Shown: one piece after another, positions 1 through 7,733 of the stretch
How positions within the stretch are numbered: position 1 is the first letter of the stretch
Layout of the letters: each line of letters begins with the position of its first letter
From: Parahaliea aestuarii
GTDB lineage: Bacteria; Pseudomonadota; Gammaproteobacteria; Pseudomonadales; Halieaceae
Length of the DNA: 64,000 bases
NCBI RefSeq assembly: GCF_008064635.1
Contig: NZ_VRYZ01000009.1
Coordinates: 1 to 64,000, forward strand
Reading direction: 5' to 3'
The notes under the pieces: generated by a model
Told to the model about the DNA's origin: nothing
Databases searched by the model: none
What the model saw: the letters and a program-made list of their open reading frames with translations, nothing else
Made by a program: the position numbers and the translations under genes

Positions 1-127
1 CGGACACCACGGCTTCCGAGTAACAATGCAAACCCCGCGTCGCTACGCTCCGATGGGTGGCAGCTTTGCTCCGGTCCGGGTGGCAGCCTTCAAATGGAAT
101 GGGTGGCAGACTTCAGCGGTATACGCA
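1..127 (+). mobile_element. End of an IS21-family-like insertion sequence (partial, enters from the left edge)
   Basis: Three units start with GGGTGGCAG at exact 23-bp spacing (55, 78, 101), and the last runs into a terminal ATACGCA at 121-127. Multiple direct end repeats of about this size and a tip ending in CA are typical of IS21-family elements. Positions 3-23 read as a short open frame ending in TAA at 21-23, which could be the last codons of an istB gene, but this is too short to prove. The element body and its other end lie outside the window. The neighbouring Fic gene runs into these repeats and stops there, as expected if the element inserted into it. Confidence 0.6.
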
Positions 128-1451
128 CAATCTCCTGCTGCAGGTCTTCTTCTACGGTGCGCTCCAACGCCCGGTAAAGAAATTCCGCCTGAACCGTTGC
201 GTCAAAGAAGCGGAAGTAAACTGCATCATTGCCGGTGGCCGGCAGATCCGGCGTTGCCGGGGCGTATTGCGTGCGCTCCCGCAGCGGACTGGAGAATGCC
301 TGCAGTACCGCTACATACTCGTTGAGCTTCGCCAGTATCACAGCTGAGACCGGTAGCACGATACCCTTGGGAGTGAAGCCCGCATTGGCGAGCACCTCGT
401 GGATCAGGTACCGGTGGATTCGGCCGTTGCCGTCCATAAAGGGATGAATAAATACGAAACCAAACGCGATGACTGCGGCATACACTACCGGATCGAAAGT
501 TAGTCCGGCTTTGTCGTTTTCCAGGCCAGCTGCATTGGCTGCAAGGCGGGCTTTGGCCGCGGTATCCAGCAGTCCTTGCATCAGGTCCTGCAGGTCCTCA
601 GGCCTGGCGGGCACGAACTCGACTCGCTGGCGATAGCCCAGGTCTTCACCGACCCAGTTCTGCTGGTGGCGCCAGCAAAACTCATGGAAGCGGGGGTCGA
701 TGATGGCGTTCTGCAATTCCAGCAGGCGATCCTCAGTGAGGGGCTCTCCGGTGTCGGCCTGGCGCAGCAAGTCCGCGAAGCGTTGCGCCCGGTCGGGGGA
801 GGGCCTTTCTCTCTCCACCTCAAAAGAAGTTTGTGTCTCTTTCAGGTAGAGGAAAGCCGCCGCCCGGCGTAGCAGGTCCTGGTCGTAACGCGCCAGTGCT
901 TCACGGGTTCGTTGACGCAGGTCTTTGTTCACCATGGCTTTCAGGTTATCGGTCTTGCGAACCATGGGGCAGAATGCGCGTGTGCCGGGGAGATTGTTAC
1001 TGACTCTGAAGCGAGGAACCCTTTCGCCCGTGCCTGACGTGAATTCCTGCTTCTGATCCACGATGTCGACGTACTTTGCTTTGGGGGGAACGGGATCATC
1101 GATGGGGAGGCGTCGCCCTGTTATCCATTCATACAGGAAGCAGCCACGCCGGGCGTAGGTGGAAGTCGGGTTCTGCAGAATCCAGTCACAGAGGACATCG
1201 GGCGAAAGCTGATCAAATAACAGGCTGAGCGCCTGCAGGTTCAGGCCCTCGTACCGCAGGGCAAACTGGAGGTGGGCAGATGCTTCCGGCTCTGGCTGGT
1301 AGTTGGGGGCAAACAGCTGCAATTGGTGCTCGCCCAGGTCCTGGCTTTGGCGTCCCTTGGTTGCACTGTCGATGTAGCAGTGCTGCCACAGACCGATCAC
1401 GGGTAGCTGGTATTGCTCAATGAGCCAGCTGTATCCTGCCTTTTCTCTCAT
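90..1451 (-). CDS. Fic family protein (AMPylase type), 3' end replaced by IS sequence
   Basis: This is a 453-residue Fic/DOC protein that would transfer a nucleotide phosphate group (usually AMP) onto hydroxyl groups of target proteins. The catalytic motif HPFMDGNGR is at residues 336-344 with its histidine, acidic residue, glycines and arginine intact. A possible class II inhibitory motif, SFEVER, is at about 209-214. The last 12 residues (from codon 442, around position 128) are read from the IS-like end repeats, so the native C-terminus, probably a winged-helix region as in longer relatives, is lost. The Fic core survives, so activity cannot be excluded. The target is unknown. A 15-bp inverted repeat lies 77 bp upstream of the start. 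Confidence 0.85.
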   Translation of the reverse strand: MREKAGYSWLIEQYQLPVIGLWQHCYIDSATKGRQSQDLGEHQLQLFAPNYQPEPEASAHLQFALRYEGLNLQALSLLFDQLSPDVLCDWILQNPTSTYARRGCFLYEWITGRRLPIDDPVPPKAKYVDIVDQKQEFTSGTGERVPRFRVSNNLPGTRAFCPMVRKTDNLKAMVNKDLRQRTREALARYDQDLLRRAAAFLYLKETQTSFEVERERPSPDRAQRFADLLRQADTGEPLTEDRLLELQNAIIDPRFHEFCWRHQQNWVGEDLGYRQRVEFVPARPEDLQDLMQGLLDTAAKARLAANAAGLENDKAGLTFDPVVYAAVIAFGFVFIHPFMDGNGRIHRYLIHEVLANAGFTPKGIVLPVSAVILAKLNEYVAVLQAFSSPLRERTQYAPATPDLPATGNDAVYFRFFDATVQAEFLYRALERTVEEDLQQEIVRIPLKSATHSI

Positions 1452-1527
1452 CGGACCCTTTCCGTGCTCTGTATCCTGAAAATGGACGCAGCTGGACAGA
1501 AAATGACGCCGAGTATCAGTTTTCCGT

Positions 1528-1614
1528 ATTTTTTGCCGCTGACAACGATTCCGCGCCCAATTTTGGGACGATAGGCTACTTTGCGTTAAAAAAACAGAAT
1601 CAGCGGCAAAAAAT
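1528..1614. repeat. 15-bp perfect inverted repeat with 57-bp spacer upstream of the Fic gene
   Basis: The arms are ATTTTTTGCCGCTGA at 1528-1542 and its exact reverse complement at 1600-1614. The spacer holds a smaller CCCAA/TTGGG dyad. The repeat is in the 280-bp gap between the Fic gene and the PilZ-like gene, where the Fic promoter must be. It may be an operator for looping or two bound dimers, or the ends of a small mobile element. No coding sequence is seen in it. Confidence 0.6.
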
Positions 1615-1731
1615 CAGAGGGTATGCGTATACCAAGCCAGGCCTGCCATCCCGGCAAGCAGCTTGAGGATGCTTGTTAGGCTTGTTCTGACCCTGACAGA
1701 TGCGCCGCTGACGCGGCTCGGCGCAATCCCC

Positions 1732-2280
1732 TCAGGCCAGGTTCCACTTCAAATCCAGGTTCTTGTCCAGCCACAGCGACTCCAGCGCATACAGGATCTC
1801 GGTGAGTGTCTGCGGTGGTTTCAGGCGGCCGTCGTCGCCGAAGATTTCCGGGAAGTGGAAGGCGAAGCGGGTGTTGTCGTCGTAGCGGCGTACCAGTACG
1901 GCTGGCAGGTTGACGCTTTTGTCTTCGAAGGCGAGTTCGATGTCGGCCTGCAGGCCGGGGCTGGCTTCGAGGATGTCGGACTGCACGCGGATACCGGTCA
2001 CGCTGAGGTCGGCGGGGCGCACAATGACGGCGCCGTGTTCGCTGCGCACGGTCACACGCAGTTGGGCCAGTTCATCGGGGCGCAATTGATCCAGGTCCAG
2101 GCGGTAGCCGCGACGCCGGTTGGCGCGGGCTTCGTTGTGGGCGCGGATGAACTCGGCGATCAGGGGCAGGTCTTCGTCGGCGATGCGGGCTTCCCGGGCG
2201 TTGTCGCCGGAGCCAATGGTGAAGGCCATGCAGTCGCCTTCGCTGCGAATACTCAGTTCTCCCGATTGAATCTGCTTCAT
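1732..2280 (-). CDS. PilZ-like domain protein
   Basis: A 182-residue soluble protein. After an N-terminal helical region with an RRRGYRLD stretch it has DLSVTGIRV, matching the PilZ pattern of an arginine-rich stretch followed by (D/N)xSxxG, which binds cyclic-di-GMP in known members. The sequence is divergent, so c-di-GMP binding is an inference. I chose the ATG at 2280 because the 18 residues before it look like untranslated leader. The gene is downstream of a TonB receptor in the same direction, but a strong hairpin at 2386-2424 separates them. Confidence 0.6.
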   Translation of the reverse strand: MKQIQSGELSIRSEGDCMAFTIGSGDNAREARIADEDLPLIAEFIRAHNEARANRRRGYRLDLDQLRPDELAQLRVTVRSEHGAVIVRPADLSVTGIRVQSDILEASPGLQADIELAFEDKSVNLPAVLVRRYDDNTRFAFHFPEIFGDDGRLKPPQTLTEILYALESLWLDKNLDLKWNLA

Positions 2281-2385
2281 AGTGGACCTTTTGCGCTGAA
2301 CCCAGCCCGACTTATAGAGCAAGCGCGCGCGCAATGGAACCGGTGGGGGCGGCCACTACCCTAAATTGGGAAGTGGTGAACACTT

Positions 2386-2424
2386 CGGCCAGCCGGGGGC
2401 CGCTTTGGCGCCCCCGGCTGGCCG
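2386..2424. terminator. Strong hairpin after the TonB receptor gene
   Basis: A perfect 15-bp stem (2386-2400 with 2410-2424) and a 9-base loop lie just past the receptor stop codon. There is no T-run on the minus strand after the stem, so it may be a 3' stabilising or Rho-assisted structure and not a classic intrinsic terminator. Confidence 0.6.
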
Positions 2425-2431
2425 CAGAGGG

Positions 2432-4954
2432 TCAGAAGTCGTACATCAACCGCACGTAGGCGAAGCGCCCGTTGAAACCGCCCGGCGACCACTGGCTGTA
2501 GAGGTTGCCCACGCCGGCGGCGGCGTTGGGATTCTCGTCCGGGGTTTCGTCGAACAGGTTGTCGGCGCCCACCACCACGGTAAAGCCCGGGTTGTCGAAG
2601 CTGTAACCCACTTCCGCGTCCACCACGCCGTAACCGTCGTAGGGCAGGGTGTCCTCCGAGTCGTACCAGTCATCGAAGTAGCTGTAGCGGGCCATAAAGC
2701 GCCAGCCGCCCATGGTGTGATTGGCCATCACATTCCAGCGGGTCTCCGGCAGGGCCTCCTCCAGCTCCTGGATGCGCACCTCGTCGATCAGGCCGGCGAC
2801 GAAGCTCTCCACCGTGGTTTCGGTCTGGTTGTAGGCCAGGTTGAAGTCGGTCACCCCGAAACTGCTGTCCATGCTGTAGGTGGCAACAACATCAAAGCCC
2901 TCGGTGTTGGTGTCGAAGCCATTGGCGAAGAAGCGGAAGGTGGAAAGGCTGTTGGCGCCGGCCACGCCCTGGGCAATCAGGGCGTCGCGCTCGGCCTCGG
3001 TCAGTTCGAAGTTCTGCGAGGTGCCCAGGCGGTCATCCACGTCGATGTTGAAGTAGTCCACGGTCACCGCAAAGCTGCCCAGTTCGAAGATCAGGCCGGC
3101 GGTGTAGTTGGTGGATTCCTCCGGGTCCAGCGGCTGGCCGCCGCGCAGTGCCGCCACCGGGCTGGTGGCGGGGATGGTGCCGTTGTTTTCCAGTTCGTTG
3201 GTGGCCAGGTTGAACTCGGTGGACACGTTGTAGGCGTTGGACTGGCCCGGTGTCGGCGCGCGGAAGCCGGTGCTCCAGGAGCCGCGCACGCCGATGGTGT
3301 CGGTGACCTGGAAGTGGGTGGCCACCTTGCCGTTGGTGGTGGTGCCGAAGTCGTCGAAGTCCTCCCAGCGCACCGCCACCGCCAGCAACCAGTTGTCGGT
3401 CACGTCGGCCTCGAGGTCGATATAGGCTGCGATGTTGGAGCGGCTCCAGTCGCCGGCGGCCAGCGGGCCGAAGCCGGGAAAGCCGTTGGACGCGGCGCTG
3501 AAGCCCTGGTCGGCCAGCGCGCCCACTTCCCAGGAAGCCTGGTCGCCGATGGTGATCTCGAATTCCTCGTCGCGCCACTCGAAGCCGCCGGCGATGTTCA
3601 GGTCCGAGGCCAGGCCGATATCCACCGGGTAGGACACATCGACGTTGAAGTTCTTCTCGAACTGGGTGTAGGCGCCGGGGTCGAACTCGGTGGGCGACTG
3701 CGGGCCGAGGGAGGCGTTGACGGTGTTGATGATGAAGAAGTCGGCGTCGTTGTAGCCCACGCTGCCGCTCACGTCCCAGGCCAGGCCGCCGTCGGTGGTG
3801 CCGCGGGCGCCGGCCACGAAGGAATAGTCCTCGGTTTCCGCGCCGAAGCTGGGGGTGAAGCCGCCGGGGAACATCTCGTTGAACACGAAACAGTCGGGGT
3901 CGTCGATCACCGCCTGCAGGCCCGCGGCGTCATCGGTGCGCAGGTTGGTGGGGCAGTTGCCTGACAGGTCGTCGGTAATGTCGCCCACCAGACGCAGGTT
4001 GTTGCCGTCGGCGTCGGTGCCGGCACCGAAAACCCCGGCGCGGGTGTCGGGGTTGCGGAAGTAGAAACCACCGGTCACTTCCTTGGAGGCGTAGTTGCCG
4101 AAGGCGTAGGCCTCGGTGTTGCCGCTCAGGTTGAGGCCGAGGTTGAAGAAGGTCTTCAGGTCCTCCTCGATTTCCGGGTTGCCCCAGATCTGGGCCGGGT
4201 CGGCCACGGCGGTGTTGCCGCCGGCGATCAGGGCGGCGGCGTCGTCGCGCTGCACGCTGCGGTTGGTGGGGTCGGACTCGCCGTATTCAAAGCTGGCGTT
4301 GACGAAGCCGTTGGCGGTAAAGGGCAGGCCGATATTGCCGGCCACCGCGTACATGGCCTCGTCACTCTCCTCGGTGTACTGGCCGTACTTGGCCTCGATG
4401 CTGCCCCCCTCGCTGTAGTCCTTGAGGATGAAGTTCACCACCCCGGCGATGGCATCCGAGCCATACTGGGCGGCGGCGCCGTCGCGCAGGACTTCCACCT
4501 GTTTCAGGGCGATGGCGGGAATCACGGAAATGTCCGGCCCCTGGGCGCCGTCGTTCACGCCGTTGCCCAGCCAGGAGATCACCGCCGCGCGGTGCCGCCG
4601 TTTGCCGTTGACCAGGACCAGGGTGTGATCCGAGGCCAGGCCGCGCATGTTCGCCGGGCGCACCACGGTGGCGGCGTCCGAGATGGGTTGGCTGTTGACG
4701 TTGTAGGAGGGCACGGTGTTGCGCAGCAGGGTGGTGAGGTCCGAGGCGCCCTGGTTGCGGAATTCGTCACCACTGAGGACGTCGATGGGGGCGGCGGAGT
4801 CGAACACCGATCGCGCCTCGCGCCGGGTGCCCGTGACGACCACCTCTTCGAGCGCGGTGTCGTCCTGGGCGTTGACCACCGGTGAATAGCCGGCGGTGAG
4901 TGTCACCTGGGCGGCGACCGCCCAGGCCAGCTTGCTGCGTCTGAAAATCTGCAT
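2432..4954 (-). CDS. TonB-dependent outer-membrane receptor
   Basis: An 840-residue outer-membrane transporter. It has a signal peptide (roughly residues 1-29, cleaved after VNA), a TonB box-like LEEVVVTGTRRE, a plug domain (about 40-190, with VEVLRDGAAAQYGSDAIAGVVNF) and a long beta-barrel ending in the aromatic residue expected for Bam-dependent insertion (final F). Such receptors import siderophores, vitamin B12, glycans or other large nutrients using TonB energy; the substrate cannot be read from the sequence. The ATG at 4954 starts a proper signal peptide, whereas 30 upstream in-frame residues do not resemble one. No obvious regulator is adjacent. Confidence 0.93.
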   Translation of the reverse strand: MQIFRRSKLAWAVAAQVTLTAGYSPVVNAQDDTALEEVVVTGTRREARSVFDSAAPIDVLSGDEFRNQGASDLTTLLRNTVPSYNVNSQPISDAATVVRPANMRGLASDHTLVLVNGKRRHRAAVISWLGNGVNDGAQGPDISVIPAIALKQVEVLRDGAAAQYGSDAIAGVVNFILKDYSEGGSIEAKYGQYTEESDEAMYAVAGNIGLPFTANGFVNASFEYGESDPTNRSVQRDDAAALIAGGNTAVADPAQIWGNPEIEEDLKTFFNLGLNLSGNTEAYAFGNYASKEVTGGFYFRNPDTRAGVFGAGTDADGNNLRLVGDITDDLSGNCPTNLRTDDAAGLQAVIDDPDCFVFNEMFPGGFTPSFGAETEDYSFVAGARGTTDGGLAWDVSGSVGYNDADFFIINTVNASLGPQSPTEFDPGAYTQFEKNFNVDVSYPVDIGLASDLNIAGGFEWRDEEFEITIGDQASWEVGALADQGFSAASNGFPGFGPLAAGDWSRSNIAAYIDLEADVTDNWLLAVAVRWEDFDDFGTTTNGKVATHFQVTDTIGVRGSWSTGFRAPTPGQSNAYNVSTEFNLATNELENNGTIPATSPVAALRGGQPLDPEESTNYTAGLIFELGSFAVTVDYFNIDVDDRLGTSQNFELTEAERDALIAQGVAGANSLSTFRFFANGFDTNTEGFDVVATYSMDSSFGVTDFNLAYNQTETTVESFVAGLIDEVRIQELEEALPETRWNVMANHTMGGWRFMARYSYFDDWYDSEDTLPYDGYGVVDAEVGYSFDNPGFTVVVGADNLFDETPDENPNAAAGVGNLYSQWSPGGFNGRFAYVRLMYDF

Positions 4955-5200
4955 AGTGAGTTCCCTACCTGAAGTTTGTTGTTTTACGTTCTTCTGGCAG
5001 GCGGCGTTCTCCGCCTGCCGGCGGTCGCCCGGGCCTCTCCGCACCCGTTGTCGGCGTCCCCACGGTTTAAACTACGCGGCTGTTGCTCGGGTTTGAAAGG
5101 TAAAAAGTGGTAAAAATCACGCCTGCGCAGGGCGCCACTTGCACCAGAATCGAATTTGTGAGCAGTTTTGGTGCCGAAGCTGGTGCGTGAAGGGTACTGG

Positions 5201-6232
5201 TCAGGCGAGTGGTGGCAGGGGGGGAATGCCGGACTTGGCCGGCTCACCGGCGATTTCGCGCACCAGGCGCGGCACCAGGTAGCCGGGCAGGCGGGCGGTG
5301 ATGGCGGCGTGCAAGCGCTGTGCGCGCTGCTCGTCGACTTCGAAGTGGGCGGCGCCCTGTACGCGGTCCAGCAGGTGCAGGTAGTAGGGCAGGGCGCCGC
5401 GCTCGAACAGGGCCTCGCTGAGTTCGGCCAGGGCGTCCTCGCTGTCGTTGACCCCGGCCAGCAGCACGGCCTGGTTGAGCAAGGTCATGTCGCGTTCGCG
5501 AATGCGCCGGAAGGCCTGCGCCACGGCATCGTCCAACTCATTGGCGTGATTGCAGTGCACCACCATCACCGATTGCAGTCCCGGCGGGTTGAGCGCGTCC
5601 AGCAGCGCCGGTGTGACCCGGTCCGGCAGCACGATGGGCAGGCGGCTGTGAATCCGCAGCCGCTTCACGTGGGCAATGGCGGCAATGTCGGCGCACAGGG
5701 CCGCCAGGTGGTCGTCCTCGGCCACCAGCGGGTCGCCGCCGCTGAGGATGACCTCGCTGATGCTGCTGTCCTCGCGCACGTAGTCCAGCGCCTGTTGCCA
5801 CTCGCGCCGGCTGTTGCGGTTGTCGGCGTAGGGAAAGTGGCGGCGGAAGCAGTAGCGGCAGTTCACCGCGCAGCCGCTGGCTACCACCAGCAGCAGGCGC
5901 CCGCGGTACTTGTGGATGATGCCGGCGCGGGGGTTGGCGCCGCCGACTTCCCCGGTGGGGTCGGGGCCAAAGCCCGGGGCCTGGGCCAATTCCCCGGCGC
6001 TGGCCAGCACCTGGCGCAGCAGGGGGTCCTGCGGGTCGCCACGGCGCATGCGCCGCACAAAGGCGCGCGGTACTTTCAGGGGGAAGTCGCGGCAGGCGGC
6101 CTCGCTCAGGCCGACCTGTTCCGGGTGCAGGTCGAGTTCCCGCAGCAGGCTGGCGCCGTCGCTGATGACCGTGCGTAACTGCTCGCGCCAGTCGGCTACC
6201 GCCGCTGCTGGCGCGCTGTGAATGATGTGCAT
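5201..6232 (-). CDS. epmB: EF-P beta-lysylation protein EpmB (lysine 2,3-aminomutase family)
   Basis: A 343-residue radical-SAM, PLP-dependent enzyme that converts (S)-alpha-lysine to (R)-beta-lysine for modification of elongation factor P, which helps ribosomes through polyproline stretches. The iron-sulfur motif CAVNCRYC (Cys121, 125, 128) is followed by FRRHFPY, characteristic of EpmB. SGGDPL, a binding motif of the family, is near residue 180. Length matches the family. The usual partners epmA and efp are not in the window. It is transcribed toward the TonB receptor and separated from it by 246 bp. Confidence 0.92.
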   Translation of the reverse strand: MHIIHSAPAAAVADWREQLRTVISDGASLLRELDLHPEQVGLSEAACRDFPLKVPRAFVRRMRRGDPQDPLLRQVLASAGELAQAPGFGPDPTGEVGGANPRAGIIHKYRGRLLLVVASGCAVNCRYCFRRHFPYADNRNSRREWQQALDYVREDSSISEVILSGGDPLVAEDDHLAALCADIAAIAHVKRLRIHSRLPIVLPDRVTPALLDALNPPGLQSVMVVHCNHANELDDAVAQAFRRIRERDMTLLNQAVLLAGVNDSEDALAELSEALFERGALPYYLHLLDRVQGAAHFEVDEQRAQRLHAAITARLPGYLVPRLVREIAGEPAKSGIPPLPPLA

Positions 6233-6276
6233 GGTGTGTGCTGTGGTGGTGGCGGGGTTGGGGTTGCGCCGGTTGG

Positions 6277-6331
6277 GAGCCTTCAGCCCCTGCCGAGAGC
6301 CTTCAGCCCCTGCAGAGAGCCCTCAGCCCAG
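6277..6331. repeat. 20-bp tandem repeat overlapping the stop codon of the puuB-like gene
   Basis: Two full units (6277-6296 and 6297-6316) differ by about one base, and a third partial unit (6317-6331) contains the TGA stop codon of the puuB-like gene. It looks like duplication of the gene's 3' end, placing extra copies after the stop. The 20-bp period is not a multiple of three. Confidence 0.7.
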
Positions 6332-7618
6332 CCGGTCGCGAAGTGCGTAGAATAACATGCCTGCCACCAGTCCTGGCCAGCGCAACAGGGTGCCGCCCGG
6401 GAAGGTGTGGGAGGGCACCCGGGCCATCAGGTCGAAGCGCGTGGCGTTGCCGTGTATCGCCTCCGCCAGCAGCTTGCCCGCCAGGGTGGCGGTGGGTACG
6501 CCGTGGCCGGAAAAGCCGTGGGCGTAGAACACGCTGCCCGACAGGCGGCCGAAATCGGGCATGCGGTTCAGGGTGATGGCCAGCGTGCCGCCCCAGCCGT
6601 AGTCAATGCGGGTGTCGGCCAGCTCCGGGTAGATGCGCAGCATGTACTTGCGCACGAAGTTGCCGATGTCCGCCGGAAAGCGGCGGGTGTAGGACTCGCC
6701 GCCGCCGAACAGCAGGCGGTTGTCGGCGGACAGCTTCCAGTAGTTGATCACGAACAGGGTGTCCGACATGGAGGTGTCGTCGCGAATCAGCCGTCGCGCC
6801 AGTGCCGCGTCCAGCGGTTCGGTGGCCAGCATGTAGTTGTTGATGGGCATGATGCGCCCGGCGGTGCGCGGTTCGAGGTTTTCCAGGTAGCCGTTGCAGG
6901 CCAGCACCAGGTAGCGCGCATTGACCTGCCCCCGGTCGGTTTTCACCCGCACCCTGTCGCCTTCGCTGTAGGACAGCACGCGGCTGCCCTCAAACAGCTG
7001 CGCCCCCTCCTGCTGCGCCGCTGCGGCGAGGCCGAGGGCGTAGTTCAGCGGGTGCAGGTGGCGGCAGCCAGTGTCCAGGGTGGCGCCGTGGAAACCCTGG
7101 CCGGAGGTCATGTCCGCCAGCTCGTCGCTGTCGACGTAGCGTATCTGCTGGTAGTTGTATTCGCGGTTGAGGTGCTCCACGTGCTCGCGCAGATCGGCGG
7201 CGTCGCCCGCCTTGGAGGCGACGTGCAGGTTGCCCTGCTTCAGTTCGCAGTCGATGCCGTACTCAGCGATCAGGGCGCAGACGGTATCCACCGCCTCCAG
7301 CCCCAGGTCCCACAGGCCGTGGGCGGCGTCTCTGCCGACCCATTTTTCCAGGTCGTGCTGGTCGGCGCGCTGGCCGGTGCCCACGTGGCCACCGTTGCGG
7401 CCGGAGGCGCCCCAGCCCACCTTGTTGGCCTCCAGCAGGGCCACGCTGTAGCCCAGCTTGCGCAGGTGAATGGCGGAGGACAGGCCGGTATAGCCGCCGC
7501 CGATGATGCAGACATCCGCCTCCACCTCCCCCTGCAGGGGCGGGAAAGCGAGTTGGCGGTTGGCGCTGGCGGCATACCACGAGTCGACGTGGGCCTGGTT
7601 CTGGGGATGCTTTGTCAT
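6323..7618 (-). CDS. puuB: FAD-dependent oxidoreductase, gamma-glutamylputrescine oxidase-like (PuuB/OrdL)
   Basis: A 431-residue DAO-type flavoenzyme. The dinucleotide-binding motif CIIGGGYTGLSSA is near residue 39, and a GASGRNGG FAD contact, typical of this subfamily, follows. PuuB oxidises gamma-glutamylputrescine to an aldehyde in putrescine breakdown. The divergent gene at 7734 looks like the enzyme that makes this substrate, which supports the call. I chose the ATG at 7618; the 14 upstream residues are not conserved-looking. Other amine substrates remain possible for this broad family. Confidence 0.8.
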   Translation of the reverse strand: MTKHPQNQAHVDSWYAASANRQLAFPPLQGEVEADVCIIGGGYTGLSSAIHLRKLGYSVALLEANKVGWGASGRNGGHVGTGQRADQHDLEKWVGRDAAHGLWDLGLEAVDTVCALIAEYGIDCELKQGNLHVASKAGDAADLREHVEHLNREYNYQQIRYVDSDELADMTSGQGFHGATLDTGCRHLHPLNYALGLAAAAQQEGAQLFEGSRVLSYSEGDRVRVKTDRGQVNARYLVLACNGYLENLEPRTAGRIMPINNYMLATEPLDAALARRLIRDDTSMSDTLFVINYWKLSADNRLLFGGGESYTRRFPADIGNFVRKYMLRIYPELADTRIDYGWGGTLAITLNRMPDFGRLSGSVFYAHGFSGHGVPTATLAGKLLAEAIHGNATRFDLMARVPSHTFPGGTLLRWPGLVAGMLFYALRDRLG

Positions 7619-7733
7619 GTGTGAACTATAACGGTTGCCAATGTGGGCCACGGATACCACGTTAGGGTTAGCCCCCCTTGCGGCGCTGTGACGCCTTCAG
7701 GATACTCAGTGCTTTCATCACTGTGGAGTCCCC
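7619..7733. promoter_or_regulatory. Divergent regulatory region between puuB-like and puuA-like genes
   Basis: This 115-bp gap must hold both start regions for the diverging polyamine genes. I see no confident -35/-10 pair and no clear long palindrome, so the assignment rests on layout only. A common regulator such as a PuuR-type repressor is plausible but not visible nearby. Confidence 0.4.

Noticed and set aside
2366-3964. Long open frame on the plus strand across the TonB receptor
   Set aside because: It is exactly antisense to the receptor gene, with Gly/Val-rich low-complexity translation typical of shadow frames in GC-rich DNA. The minus strand encodes a clear receptor.
6407-7624. 405-residue plus-strand frame
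   Set aside because: Mirror frame of the PuuB-like oxidase; no motif or ribosome site.
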